Assembly (NCBI GenBank): GCA_963796155.1
Contig: CAWCKT010000029.1
Location: 79,162 to 143,161, forward strand
Source of the DNA: AP-15 sp963796155
GTDB taxonomy: Bacteria > Pseudomonadota > Alphaproteobacteria > ATCC43930 > CGMCC-115725
Reading direction: 5' to 3'
Length of the DNA stretch: 64,000 bases
Part shown: piece by piece, positions 1 to 9,564 of the stretch
How the letters are laid out: each line of letters opens with the position of its first letter
How positions within the stretch are numbered: position 1 is the first letter of the stretch
Position numbers and translations under genes: made by a program
Notes under the pieces: model-generated
Told to the model about the DNA's origin: nothing
Database searches by the model: none
What the model saw: only the letters and a program-made list of their open reading frames with translations

Positions 1-1439
1 TGCTTGCCCTAGCGATGGCGCGAAATCGAGAATGGCGGGTCGACATTCATGTATCCCGCCAAGTGGTGTTACACACCGCAACCCTGCTCGCGAGCGGCTG
101 TTTTCTTCTCGCCGTGGCCATTGTCGGGATGGTGTTGCGCAAGGTCGGAGGCGATTGGGGGCTTGTCTTACAGCTGGCGATGCTGTTCGGCAGCGTTGTT
201 GTCCTCGCAATCGTGCTTTCCTCCGGGAGCTTGCGTAATCAACTCAAGTTTTTGATCTCACGTAATTTTTTTACTCATCGTTACGACTATCGCATCGAGT
301 GGGGCAAATTTGTCGAGCTCATCTCCGATCCAAGTCAGGCGGAAGAGCTTCAGGTCAGGATCATCCGCGCTTTGGCCGAATTCGTCCACAGTCCAGCGGG
401 GGTACTGTGGTCGTTGAGCCGTGGGATCGGCTATCGTCCGACGGCCGCGTGGAGACTCCCCGCTCCCCGGGAAGCAACGCTGGCGCCCGAAGACTCCTTC
501 ATTGCCGGCTTCCGGGATGGCGGTTGGATACAGGAGCGCTCGTCTGATGCGGCGGCCGAGGCTTGGTCCTCCGCCTCGCAGAACGCCTGGTTGGCTGTGC
601 CGTTGTCATATCGCAAAGAGGTCGTTGGTTTCGTTGTCCTCGATCGCGCGAACCACGCGGTCACCCTCGATTGGGAGGCCTTCGACCTGTTGCGCGCGGC
701 CGGGCGTCAAGCGGCAAGCTATCTCGCTGAGGAGCGATCGACCAGGGTACTGCGGGACAGCGAACTGCTGAATGAGTACAGCAAGCGGTTCGCCTTCGTC
801 GTCCATGACATCAAGAACTTGGCGAGTCAGCTCGGCTTGGTCGTCTCGAATGCGAAGCGGTACATCGATGATCCTGACTTTCAACGCGATATGCTCCAAA
901 CGGTCGAGGATGCAGTCGCGCGGATGAATCACCTCCTCGACGAACTCAAGGCTGATGCCACGCGGCGGGCGCCGCGTCTGGCCGAGCCCGATGTGATCCT
1001 CGGCACGGTCGCTGCGGAATTTGGCAGCGGACCGGTGGTCGTTGAGACGCGCGCCGGTGCTCAGGATTGTGCTGTGGCGATTGATCCCGAACGCCTCAGG
1101 TCTGCTCTGACCCATCTTGCCCGGAATGCGATCGAGGCGTCGCGCCCAGGCAATTCAGTGGTCATCTCTACACGCCGACACGGAGCCCGGCTCATCATCG
1201 ATATTGTCGACCAGGGCGAGGGAATGGACGACGCATTTATTCGCGACGAGTTGTTCTTGCCGTTCCGCTCGACGAAATCGGGCGGCTACGGCATCGGCGC
1301 CTTTCAGACCCGTGAGCTGATCCGCCAGTCTGGCGGTGACCTCGAAGTCATCTCCGAAAGGGGCGCCGGTACGATCATGCGGATTCTGCTACCCCTTATC
1401 CCCGAGAGAGAGCCGGCGGCACCCTCCGCCGTGACGTGA
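1..1439 (+). CDS. prsK: XrtA/PEP-CTERM system sensor histidine kinase PrsK, 5'-truncated by window edge
   Basis: The frame is open to the first base of the window, so the N-terminal membrane region is cut off; the first in-window ATG is at 15. Counting from it, two hydrophobic segments lie at about residues 17-41 and 48-70. A GAF-like region follows (about 90-240), then an H-box with phosphoacceptor His264 in the motif HDIKN, an N-box (NAIEAS), a G1 box (DQGEGM) and a G2 box (GGYGIGAF). This is the layout of PrsK, the kinase paired with PrsR in PEP-CTERM/exosortase loci (family knowledge). PrsR starts 4 bp after its stop, and prsT follows, which supports the name. Full-length PrsK proteins are near 700 residues, so roughly a third is missing here. 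Confidence 0.88.
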   Translation, partial: LALAMARNREWRVDIHVSRQVVLHTATLLASGCFLLAVAIVGMVLRKVGGDWGLVLQLAMLFGSVVVLAIVLSSGSLRNQLKFLISRNFFTHRYDYRIEWGKFVELISDPSQAEELQVRIIRALAEFVHSPAGVLWSLSRGIGYRPTAAWRLPAPREATLAPEDSFIAGFRDGGWIQERSSDAAAEAWSSASQNAWLAVPLSYRKEVVGFVVLDRANHAVTLDWEAFDLLRAAGRQAASYLAEERSTRVLRDSELLNEYSKRFAFVVHDIKNLASQLGLVVSNAKRYIDDPDFQRDMLQTVEDAVARMNHLLDELKADATRRAPRLAEPDVILGTVAAEFGSGPVVVETRAGAQDCAVAIDPERLRSALTHLARNAIEASRPGNSVVISTRRHGARLIIDIVDQGEGMDDAFIRDELFLPFRSTKSGGYGIGAFQTRELIRQSGGDLEVISERGAGTIMRILLPLIPEREPAAPSAVT

Positions 1440-1443
1440 CGAG

Positions 1444-2805
1444 ATGTCACCGACCGCAAGATCGCTGCTGATCGTCGATGACGATACGGGTCTTCTGCGA
1501 CAGCTGCGTTGGGCCTTCTCGGACCACAAAGTGTATTCCGCCAGCACCCGCCAGGCAGCCGCCGACCTCGTCAGAAAGGATCCCGTACCGGTGGCTATCG
1601 TCGATCTTGGGCTTCCTCCCGATCCCGACGGAGCCTCCGAGGGGTTGGCGATCTTGGGCGAAATCCTCGCGATTGCACCGGCGACCAAAGTCATCATCGC
1701 CACCGGTAACGAAACTCGCGAACACGCGTTGCGAGCCGTCGCGCTTGGCGCTTATGACTTCTACCAAAAGCCCATTGACATCGACGTGCTGCAACTGATC
1801 GTCGCTCGCGCCGAACAGATGTTCGAGCTTGAAGCGGAAAACCGCAGGCTCCTGGACGCCTCGGCGGCATCGCCGATCGACGAAATCATCGCGAGCAGCC
1901 CAGAGATGTTGGGTGTGCTGCGCACCCTGGAGAAGGTAGCGCCCACCGACGTTGCCATATTGCTGCGCGGCGAGAGCGGCACCGGCAAGGAGTTGCTTGC
2001 CCAGGCGATCCACGACTTGAGCGCCCGTGCGCACCAACCGTTTGTACCGATCAACTGCGCGGCGATTCCCGAGACGCTGCTCGAAAGTGAGCTTTTCGGT
2101 CACGAAAAGGGCGCTTTCACTGGCGCGCTCAAGCAGACGATCGGGAGAATTGAAAGCGCCGATCGCGGGACCTTGTTCTTGGACGAGATCGGCGACTTGC
2201 CGCTGCCGATGCAGGTGAAGCTACTGCGCTTCTTGCAGGATCAGGTCGTCGAGCGGATTGGCGGGCGCAAACCAGTGCAGGTCGATGTGCGGATCGTATG
2301 TGCGACGAACCAGGACCTCGACTTGATGTTGGCCGAAGGGCGTTTTCGGGAGGATCTGTACTACCGTCTGAATGAGGTCACTGTGCGGGTCCCGCCGTTG
2401 CGCGAGCGAGCTTCCGATGCAGTTGTCCTGGCGAGCTTCTTCCTCAGGCGTTTCGCGGTCGAATATGCTCGCCCAGTGCGCGGTTTCGGCACTACTGCGC
2501 TCGCCGCGCTCAGGGATCATCCGTGGCCCGGAAACGTGCGCGAGCTCGAGAACCGCGTAAAACGTGCCGTCGTCATGACCGACGCTCCGCTGCTGTCGGC
2601 CGCCGATCTCGGTCTTGTTGCACTCGAAGAGGAGCCCCAATCGCTCACCATTCGCGATGCGCGGGCTCGCGCAGAGCGCGAGGCGCTTCAGTTGGCTCTC
2701 GCTCAAGCCGGCTCCAACTTGTCAAAGGCCGCAAAGCTGCTCGGCATAAGCCGGCCCACGCTCTACGATCTGATGCAGCAGCACCAGCTCGGGCTTGATC
2801 CATGA
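1444..2805 (+). CDS. prsR: PEP-CTERM-box response regulator transcription factor PrsR
   Basis: This is an NtrC-type sigma-54 activator of 453 residues. The N-terminal receiver has the acidic pocket DDD at 12-14, phosphoacceptor Asp54 (IVDLGLPP) and the conserved Lys in QKP. The central AAA+ domain has Walker A GESGTGKE (about 176-183), the sigma-54 contact loop GAFTGA (about 223-228) and Walker B LFLDEIGD. The C-terminus has a Fis-type helix-turn-helix (LSKAAKLLGISRPTLYDL). In the PEP-CTERM/XrtA system PrsR is thought to act with RpoN at promoters of exopolysaccharide and PEP-CTERM genes; that role is family knowledge. It begins 4 bp after prsK and its stop lies just before prsT, so the three are probably one transcript. 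Confidence 0.93.
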   Translation: MSPTARSLLIVDDDTGLLRQLRWAFSDHKVYSASTRQAAADLVRKDPVPVAIVDLGLPPDPDGASEGLAILGEILAIAPATKVIIATGNETREHALRAVALGAYDFYQKPIDIDVLQLIVARAEQMFELEAENRRLLDASAASPIDEIIASSPEMLGVLRTLEKVAPTDVAILLRGESGTGKELLAQAIHDLSARAHQPFVPINCAAIPETLLESELFGHEKGAFTGALKQTIGRIESADRGTLFLDEIGDLPLPMQVKLLRFLQDQVVERIGGRKPVQVDVRIVCATNQDLDLMLAEGRFREDLYYRLNEVTVRVPPLRERASDAVVLASFFLRRFAVEYARPVRGFGTTALAALRDHPWPGNVRELENRVKRAVVMTDAPLLSAADLGLVALEEEPQSLTIRDARARAEREALQLALAQAGSNLSKAAKLLGISRPTLYDLMQQHQLGLDP

Positions 2806-2833
2806 ACGCCGCTTGCGGATGAAAGGAACGGCA

Positions 2834-5800
2834 ATGCCCCAGGCCCAACGCCATTGTTTATGGCGCTCCCTAGCTTTCGTCGCCGTCCTACTCGCGATCG
2901 CCTGCCCCGGGGCGAACTCCAAGGAATCCTCGGCCTCGGTCAAGGATGCGGAGCAGTACCTCGCCAAAGGAGATCTCAAGGCCGCCGAGATCGAGCTGCG
3001 CAACGCCGTTCGCCAGTCACCGGAGAATCCGGTCATTCGTGCACGGTTGGCCCAAGTATATCTGGAGCTTGGCGACCCCATATCGGCCGAGCGCGAGGCG
3101 CGCGCTGCACGCGAGCGCAACGGCGACGAAGCGGATTATCTAGTAATTCTCGCCGATGCCCTGCTTCGACAGGGAAAATTCGCAGATCTCCTCGATCTGA
3201 TCCAGCCGGGCGATCGAGCCCCCGCCCTTGAAAGTCAGGTCCGGACAGCGCTCGGCACCGCGGCAGCGGGTCTGAACGATCGGGACAAAGCCGAAAAGAT
3301 GTACCGCGAGGCGATACAGCTGGATTCGGCCGCGACTAAGCCCAAGATCCAGCTCGCCCGGTTGTTGAGCGCAAAGAACCCCGAGGAGGCAGACAAGTTA
3401 ATCGACGAGGCGATCGCTGCCGATCCGCACTCGCCGGAAATTCTCCAGATCAAGGGTGAAATGCTGCGGGTCCGGGGAGATCTCGATGGGGCAATGCGTC
3501 TTTTCGACGAGGCGCTCAAGATCGATCCCAAAAACCTACAGGCCCATCTGAGCCGCGCCAACATCAACGTCGGGCAAGGCAATTTCAAAGCGGCGGACGA
3601 GGACCTCGATCCAATCCTTAAAGCCACTCCAAATAATCTTATCGCAAATTTCCTTCGTGCGCTGGAACTCGACAAACAACGGCAATATGCTGCGGCGGAT
3701 CGAATATTCGATCGCATCAATCCCGCCTTTCCGAGTTTCTGGGCGGGGTATTATCTTCAGGGAGCAACCAAACTGGCGCTTGGACAATATGCCCAGGCGG
3801 AGGCTATCCTGGGAAAATACCTTTCCCACGTTCCCAATGACCCGCGGGCCTCGCGCCTCATCGCCAACGCTGCGTTGCGCCAGCGTGCACCGTCCCGGGC
3901 GATCGATTATCTTGAGCCGCTGATCGAGAAGTCCGCGCCGGACGCGGCGACCCTCACCTTGCTCGGCAATGCGTACATGGCCGCAGGCAAGCCAGAGCTG
4001 GCACTGCAGCAGTTCGAAAAAGCCGCGACCCTCGATCCCGAGGACCAAACGATCAAGACACGTGTAGCGATCTCGGAAATCGACAGCGGCCAAGCTCAGC
4101 AGGGTCTCGCGGAACTCGAACAGGTATTTGCCACCGAATCCGGTGCAACCATCGCCGGCCCCACCCTTGTGCTTAGCGAATTACGTGCCAAACGGGTCAA
4201 AAAGGCTGCCGAGGTTGCCGCCTCCCTAATCAAGCTCGATGCCAAAAATCCGCTCTATCAGACCTTGCTTGGCGTGGCCCAAGTCGCGGAGCGAGATTAT
4301 CCGGGGGCGGAAACGGCTTTCCGCGCCGCGCTGGCGCAAAACCCGGAATTCACGGCGGCGACGCGCGATCTGGCGCAGCTCTACTTGGCAACCGGACGTA
4401 CCGATGATGCCAAGAAGGTGTATGGCGACCTTCTTTCGAAGAAGGCCGGTGACGTTGCTGCCCTGCTCGGGTTGGCAGATATCGCGATAAAGGAAGAGAA
4501 ATGGCCCGACGCGATCAAATACATCAACCGCGCCCGCACGGCAGCGCCGAACGATGCGGCGCCCGGGATCAAGCTCGTCAACCTTTATGTGTTGCGTCAG
4601 GATTGGACCAACGCCAAGGCAGTCTCAGGCGAGCTGGTCGCCCAATTTCCTCGCGACGTTAACGTCTTCCTCGCGCAAGCCACCGCCCAGTTGGGCAGCG
4701 GTGATACGGAAAGCGCAATTTCCAGCTATAAAAGTGCTTACGAGATCGCTCCCAATTCGTTGCCGATCTTGTCTCGCTACCTCGCCTTACTGAACTCGGC
4801 GAAGGAGTTTCGCGAGGAGCGCGCCGTTTTGCAGGAGGCCATCACCCGCGATCCGCGGAGCGCGCCGCTGAAGGGTGATCTGATCCGAACCGAAGCCGAA
4901 ATCGATGGCCTGGATACAGCTCTTGCCAAAGCGCACGAGTTTGCGAAGGACGATCCGGACAACAACGTGTACGATCTGGTATCGGCCGAGCTTTACGAAA
5001 AGGCGGGACGTCCGCAGGACGCCGTTGCTCTGCTCGAAAAGGCGGTCGCGGCACGGCCGTCCGACGATGGCTTAACGATCGCCCTCTCTCGCCTCTATAC
5101 CGCCACCGGCGACATGACCAAAGCCGAGGCTGTCTTGACCCGCCGGTTGGCGGATGACCCGAAGAGTCCGACCGTGCGGGCGGTCTTGGCGCGGCTTTAT
5201 CTGACCACCGGGCAGACCGATGAGGCCAAGAAGGCTTATGATGAGCTTTTGGCGCAGAGACCGACCGACGTCGCGGCCCTTCTCGGCCTCGGGGAAATCG
5301 CCGTCGCAGAAAAGAAATGGCCGGAGGCTACGGACTACATTACACGGGCGCGCACCGCCGCTCCGAATGACCCGGCGCCGGGGCTGTTGCTCGTCAACAT
5401 GTACGGGTTGCAGCAAGATTGGAAGGACGCAAAGCCGGTGGCGGCCGAGCTTGTTGCCAAGTTCCCAACAAATGTTGACGTCCTCGACGCACAAGGCCGA
5501 CTACAAGCCGCCTCCGGTGACACGGACGGCGCGCTTGGAACCTATAAGCGCGCGCACGAACTCGCACCCAACTCCGCCCCCATCTTGTCCCGGTACGTCA
5601 CCCTGCTCAAGACGACAAAGAATTTCTCGGATGAGCGGGCTGTGTTGCAGAGCGCTCTCGACCGCGATCCACAAAATTCCTCTCTAAAGGCCGATCTGAT
5701 CCGGGTTGAAGCGGAGATCGGCGGGTTGGACGCAGGTCTCGCAAAGGCGCACAGATTCGCTGAGAACGATCCAGGCAACAGTATCTACGACGTGGTTTCG

Positions 5801-6442
5801 GCAGAGCTCTACGAGAACGCCGGGCGCGGCAAGGAGGCGGCAGATCTGCTCGACAAGCTGGTCGCGACACGGCCCTTGGACGATGGTCTTACGATGGCGC
5901 TTTTCCAGCTGTACAAGCGGACGGACGACACCGCAAAGGCGGAAGCGGTCCTGAACACCCGATTGAAGGCTGAGCCCAAGGATTTCGCCATCCGCTCGGT
6001 TTTAGCGGGGTTCTACCTGGAGCAAAAGAAATACGACCCGTCTATTGCCGAATATGAGCGCGTCGTCGCCGAACGCCCGACCGATCCGACTGCGCTGAAC
6101 AATCTCGCGTGGCTCTATCAACGACAGGGCAACCTGGCGAAAGCTCGCGAATTGGCCGAGCGCGCGTTCTCCGCCGCCCCCGCTGCCGCACAAATCGACG
6201 ACACTTTGGGATGGATCCTATTGGCCCAGGGGGAAGCCGATAAGGCCATGACCTACCTCAGTGCCGCCAACTCCGCGGCCCCTCGCGACCCGAACATTCA
6301 ATATCACCTCGCGGTGGCGCTCAAGAGCGTCGGCCGACCGGCTGACGCTCAAACGATGCTTGAGACTCTACTGGGCTCGGGGATGTCGTTCGCGGACAAG
6401 GCCGACGCAGAAAAACTGTTGCAAGAGCTAAAGCACGGCTGA
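2834..6442 (+). CDS. prsT: XrtA/PEP-CTERM system TPR-repeat protein PrsT, enlarged by an internal duplication
   Basis: A long TPR protein directly downstream of prsKR. I prefer ATG 2834 because an AAAGGA Shine-Dalgarno sequence precedes it and it opens a clean signal peptide (charged start, hydrophobic LAFVAVLLAIAC, then PGANS). TTG 2795 would overlap prsR but gives no signal. A Cys at the end of the hydrophobic run makes a lipoprotein possible, though the lipobox is weak. The rest is tandem 34-residue TPR-like units. Two adjacent 272-residue blocks (4361-5176 and 5177-5992) are duplicates in exact register, and the next TPR keeps the phase. The protein is about 1,200 residues, while family members are near 900, so one extra block accounts for the excess. 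PrsT is thought to assist polysaccharide/PEP-CTERM export in the periplasm. Confidence 0.88.
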   Translation: MPQAQRHCLWRSLAFVAVLLAIACPGANSKESSASVKDAEQYLAKGDLKAAEIELRNAVRQSPENPVIRARLAQVYLELGDPISAEREARAARERNGDEADYLVILADALLRQGKFADLLDLIQPGDRAPALESQVRTALGTAAAGLNDRDKAEKMYREAIQLDSAATKPKIQLARLLSAKNPEEADKLIDEAIAADPHSPEILQIKGEMLRVRGDLDGAMRLFDEALKIDPKNLQAHLSRANINVGQGNFKAADEDLDPILKATPNNLIANFLRALELDKQRQYAAADRIFDRINPAFPSFWAGYYLQGATKLALGQYAQAEAILGKYLSHVPNDPRASRLIANAALRQRAPSRAIDYLEPLIEKSAPDAATLTLLGNAYMAAGKPELALQQFEKAATLDPEDQTIKTRVAISEIDSGQAQQGLAELEQVFATESGATIAGPTLVLSELRAKRVKKAAEVAASLIKLDAKNPLYQTLLGVAQVAERDYPGAETAFRAALAQNPEFTAATRDLAQLYLATGRTDDAKKVYGDLLSKKAGDVAALLGLADIAIKEEKWPDAIKYINRARTAAPNDAAPGIKLVNLYVLRQDWTNAKAVSGELVAQFPRDVNVFLAQATAQLGSGDTESAISSYKSAYEIAPNSLPILSRYLALLNSAKEFREERAVLQEAITRDPRSAPLKGDLIRTEAEIDGLDTALAKAHEFAKDDPDNNVYDLVSAELYEKAGRPQDAVALLEKAVAARPSDDGLTIALSRLYTATGDMTKAEAVLTRRLADDPKSPTVRAVLARLYLTTGQTDEAKKAYDELLAQRPTDVAALLGLGEIAVAEKKWPEATDYITRARTAAPNDPAPGLLLVNMYGLQQDWKDAKPVAAELVAKFPTNVDVLDAQGRLQAASGDTDGALGTYKRAHELAPNSAPILSRYVTLLKTTKNFSDERAVLQSALDRDPQNSSLKADLIRVEAEIGGLDAGLAKAHRFAENDPGNSIYDVVSAELYENAGRGKEAADLLDKLVATRPLDDGLTMALFQLYKRTDDTAKAEAVLNTRLKAEPKDFAIRSVLAGFYLEQKKYDPSIAEYERVVAERPTDPTALNNLAWLYQRQGNLAKARELAERAFSAAPAAAQIDDTLGWILLAQGEADKAMTYLSAANSAAPRDPNIQYHLAVALKSVGRPADAQTMLETLLGSGMSFADKADAEKLLQELKHG
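4361..5176 (+). repeat. prsT internal duplication, copy 1 (272 codons)
   Basis: The first of two in-frame blocks inside prsT. Landmarks recur exactly 816 nt later: the LY of the first TPR at 4379-4384 versus 5195-5200, and the EI in the motif EIDGLD at 4898-4903 versus 5714-5719. By hand count the two copies share 98 of 158 residues in the best-aligned stretch (about 60%), with no gaps. Confidence 0.85.
5177..5992 (+). repeat. prsT internal duplication, copy 2 (272 codons)
   Basis: The second block of the 816-nt duplication. The sequence right after it (FAIRSVLAGFY, Tyr codon at 6014) lies another 816 nt after the matching Tyr codon at 5198, so the next TPR is also in phase. Divergence at both DNA and protein level suggests an old duplication rather than an assembly artefact. 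Confidence 0.85.
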
Positions 6443-6461
6443 GTGGTCGCGGGTGACCCGA

Positions 6462-7583
6462 TCAGGAAGCTTCAATCTCGTGCAGGAGGTTGCGCAGCTC
6501 GCGGGCAAGGGGCCGTTCTCGCGATCGTTCGCGAGCGGCCTGAGCGGCGCCGAGCGGCGGCTCGTCGGGCGCGACCGGCAATGTCGTCAATCGCTCGATT
6601 GTGGCGGTTAGCGCCTCGACCGCGCCGCGCAGCTCGGCGAAACTGGAAGCATCGGAATTGGCGTTATCCTGGATTGGCGGAAGTTGCGTCGCCATCGCGC
6701 CAATCGCCGTCTTCAGGGCGTCGACCGACGATCGCGTCGTCTTGTCGAGCGCGTCGATGGTAGTCGCCAAGCGCCTCACGGCATCGAGCAGAGCACGATG
6801 GCCTTCCTCGATCACGGCATCGAGTCGCGGGGCTAGCTGAACTGTCGATGCGGGTGGGCCCGCATTGACCGCGGCCGCGGCGCAAGCTGCTTCGAGCGCC
6901 TCGACGGCGCGGCGAAGGAATCCGACCTCGATCGGCTCAGCCGGCAGCTGCGAGATGGTTTCGACCAGCGGCTCAACCGAGACGTCGATGGCGATCCTGC
7001 CGAGGAACGCGAGAAGGATCAATCCGACGAGGGTGAGAATGGCAGAGGATGTCGGGATTGCGCCCGGCAGCAGGACGGGTCCGTGATCCTGCGCTAGCCC
7101 CAATCCGATCAGCGCGCTGAGCACGATCGACGCGCTGAAAAAATGGGTGCGCGCCAGCCAGATATAATAGAGGCGCGCGATCTCGCCTCTCGCCGCGTGA
7201 GGGTCGAACCGGCTCTGCAGCGGAATCGTCTCGTTCGCTCCCGCACGACGGCTCGGCGCTGCGATCGGGCTCGGTACCAAGCGCTGCAAGCCCACCGAAC
7301 CAAAGGCCGCTGTCCAGTCGCGCTGACCGAGGGTTCGGTACGCGCCAGGGCTACCGAGACGGTGGCGCACGAATAAGCTGTCGGCGATCAGGGTCCCGGC
7401 GGTCAGCAACATGGCACAGAGCGCGTAAACGGCGAGAGCGGCGACCGCGAGCGTGGCCAAATGCAGCAGCAGGATCGACCCGAAATCGGAGCTCGGAGCA
7501 TTCAACAACTCAGGCACGGCCAAGGCGGCGGCAACGACGATCGCGCCAATCGCGCTCGACAAGACGATCATCCATGGTCGCAT
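6462..7583 (-). CDS. Hypothetical four-TM membrane protein with helical C-terminal tail
   Basis: I do not recognise a named family. From the preferred start at 7583 (GGAAGGA six bases upstream; a first ATG at 7598 lacks such a site) the protein has 373 residues. Hydrophobic segments lie at about 4-24, 35-65, 145-163 and 180-198. After the fourth segment comes a long Ala/Leu-rich, probably helical cytoplasmic region of about 150 residues with little Pro or Gly until a Pro-rich linker, then an Arg/Glu-rich end (RERSRERPLARELRNLL). Two TM hairpins followed by a helical tail recall proton-channel or tape-like proteins, but no diagnostic motif is visible. It converges with prsT across a 19-bp gap. 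Confidence 0.7.
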   Translation of the reverse strand: MRPWMIVLSSAIGAIVVAAALAVPELLNAPSSDFGSILLLHLATLAVAALAVYALCAMLLTAGTLIADSLFVRHRLGSPGAYRTLGQRDWTAAFGSVGLQRLVPSPIAAPSRRAGANETIPLQSRFDPHAARGEIARLYYIWLARTHFFSASIVLSALIGLGLAQDHGPVLLPGAIPTSSAILTLVGLILLAFLGRIAIDVSVEPLVETISQLPAEPIEVGFLRRAVEALEAACAAAAVNAGPPASTVQLAPRLDAVIEEGHRALLDAVRRLATTIDALDKTTRSSVDALKTAIGAMATQLPPIQDNANSDASSFAELRGAVEALTATIERLTTLPVAPDEPPLGAAQAARERSRERPLARELRNLLHEIEAS

Positions 7584-7598
7584 TGCGAATCCTTCCAT

Positions 7599-7810
7599 CG
7601 CTGTCGGCCGCTATAGCGGGGTGTTACCAAAGCTGCTCTCGGAGTCCGGAGTCATCGGCAGGCCCTACCCCCTATATAATACTCCGAACGACCGCAATTT
7701 GCTCCTCAGGTCCCACGCCCGGCGAAACCCGGCGATAGGACGACACCTCATTCAATCGACGGGCCTACGGTCATGGCACAAATTTTTCTTATATTCTCTT
7801 AACTGAGCCT
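7599..7810. other. Intergenic region downstream of glnS, nothing recognised
   Basis: These 212 bp separate the end of glnS from the start of the four-TM membrane protein. There is a TATAAT at 7675-7680 on the plus strand, but no matching -35 and no gene to drive. An AT-rich run near 7780-7800 follows glnS in its own direction. I see no hairpin with a U-tract and no tRNA. Confidence 0.5.
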
Positions 7811-9496
7811 CTAAAGGACGCGCTCTCGCACCTTGCTCCAACTGTCGCGTAGTCCGACAGTGCGGTTGAACACGAGGCGGTTCGGCGCGCTAGCCGGGTC
7901 GAGGCAGAAATAGCCTTGCCTTTCGAACTGAACCGGCTCTCCGGGTGCGGCGGCGGCGAGGGCCGGCTCTACCCGAGCCTCGGTCAAGGTTTCGAGCGAG
8001 TTGGGGTTGAGGTCAGCCATGAAATCGCCGTCGACCCCTGGATCGGGGCGGGTGAAGAGGGGATTATAGAGGCGGATCTCCGCGGGCAGCGCCTTTGCCG
8101 CGGCGACCCAATGCAAGGTCGCCCGGACCTTGCGTCCGTCGGGCGCATTGCCGCCGCGGCTCGCCGAATCATACGTGCAGATCAGCTCCACCACCTCGCC
8201 CGCGGCATCTTTCACCACCTCGCGGCAGGTGACAAAATAGCCATAGCGCAGCCTCACCTCACGCCCGGGCGCCAGCCGGTAGAAGTTTTTGGGGGGGTGC
8301 TCCATAAAATCGTCGCGCTCGACATAGAGCTCGCGCCCGAACGGGATGCACCGGGTACCGGCGGCCGGATCCTCCGGGTTATTGAACGCAACAAGCTCCT
8401 CCTCGGTGCCCGCCGGATAATTTTCGATGACGAGCCTCAACGGGCGCAGCACGGCCATTCGGCGGGGGGCAGCCTTGTTCAGGATCTCGCGGATCGAGTG
8501 CTCGAACATTGCGACATCGACGATGCTGTTCGCGCGGGCGACGCCGGCGCGCCGGACAAACTCGCGGACCGCTGCCGGCGGCACGCCGCGGCGTCTCAGT
8601 GCAGCCAAGGTGGGCATCCGCGGATCGTCCCATCCGCTGACGTGGCCTTGCCGGACAAGCTCGGTCAGAAAACGCTTGGAGAGCACCGTGTAGCTGAGAT
8701 TGAGACGAGCGAACTCATATTGCCGTGGTCGCGACGGCACCGGCAAGTTGTCGATCAGCCAGTCATAAAGCGGCCGGTGGTCGGCGAATTCGAGCGAACA
8801 CAGCGAATGCGTTACGCCTTCGATCGCATCCGACTGGCCGTGCGCGAAGTCATAGGTCGGATAGATGCACCATTTCGTACCGGTGCGCGGATGCGCGGCA
8901 TGCAGGATGCGGTAGAGCACCGGGTCGCGCAGGTTCACGTTGCCGGCCGCCATGTCGATCTTGGCGCGCAGCACTCGCGCACCGTTCGGATATTCGCCCT
9001 TCCGCATGCGGCTGAAGAGATCGAGATTTTCGGCCACCGACCTGTCGCGATAGGGGCTGTTGCGCCCGGGCTCGGTCAAGCTGCCGCGCATCGCCCGGAT
9101 CTCCTCGGCAGACAGATCGTCGACATAGGCTTTCCCGGCGCGGATCAGGCACTCGGCCCAATCGTAGAGCCGGTCGAAATAGTCCGAGGCATAATACAGG
9201 TGCCGGCCCCAGTCGAAGCCCAGCCAATGCACGTCACGCTTGATCGCGTCGATGTATTCCTGCTCCTCCTTCGTCGGGTTGGTGTCGTCGAAACGCAGGT
9301 GGCAGCGGCCGCCATATTCTTCGGCCACGCCGAAATTGATCCAGATCGCCTTGGCGTGGCCGATGTGGAGGTAGCCGTTGGGTTCCGGCGGGAAGCGGGT
9401 CACCACCTCGCTGGAGCGTCCTGCGGCGATGTCGGCGTCGATGATGTCGCGGATGAAGTCGCGACCCGCTTCCGCCACCGCCGTTTCGTTGGTCAT
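7811..9496 (-). CDS. glnS: Glutaminyl-tRNA synthetase GlnRS
   Basis: Charges tRNA-Gln with glutamine in the cytoplasm. The protein of 561 residues matches the family length. It has the class I motif HIGH at 44-47 in the GlnRS context FPPEPNGYLHIGHAKA, and the KMSKS-type signature VLSKR near residue 272. The Gln/Glu-specific stretch (YDFAHGQSDAIEGVTHSLC) and a C-terminal anticodon-binding beta-barrel region follow. The FPPEPNGYLHIGH context separates GlnRS from bacterial GluRS. Many alphaproteobacteria lack GlnRS and make Gln-tRNA through GatCAB, so its presence is a lineage marker. It stands alone; its upstream neighbour is the Gfo/Idh pseudogene. Confidence 0.96.
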   Translation of the reverse strand: MTNETAVAEAGRDFIRDIIDADIAAGRSSEVVTRFPPEPNGYLHIGHAKAIWINFGVAEEYGGRCHLRFDDTNPTKEEQEYIDAIKRDVHWLGFDWGRHLYYASDYFDRLYDWAECLIRAGKAYVDDLSAEEIRAMRGSLTEPGRNSPYRDRSVAENLDLFSRMRKGEYPNGARVLRAKIDMAAGNVNLRDPVLYRILHAAHPRTGTKWCIYPTYDFAHGQSDAIEGVTHSLCSLEFADHRPLYDWLIDNLPVPSRPRQYEFARLNLSYTVLSKRFLTELVRQGHVSGWDDPRMPTLAALRRRGVPPAAVREFVRRAGVARANSIVDVAMFEHSIREILNKAAPRRMAVLRPLRLVIENYPAGTEEELVAFNNPEDPAAGTRCIPFGRELYVERDDFMEHPPKNFYRLAPGREVRLRYGYFVTCREVVKDAAGEVVELICTYDSASRGGNAPDGRKVRATLHWVAAAKALPAEIRLYNPLFTRPDPGVDGDFMADLNPNSLETLTEARVEPALAAAAPGEPVQFERQGYFCLDPASAPNRLVFNRTVGLRDSWSKVRERVL

Positions 9497-9564
9497 CAGA
9501 TCCTCGGCGCCATCATCGGCCTAATTTGGCCAGTTATACCGCGCTCGCCAAGCCCGACGCGGTC

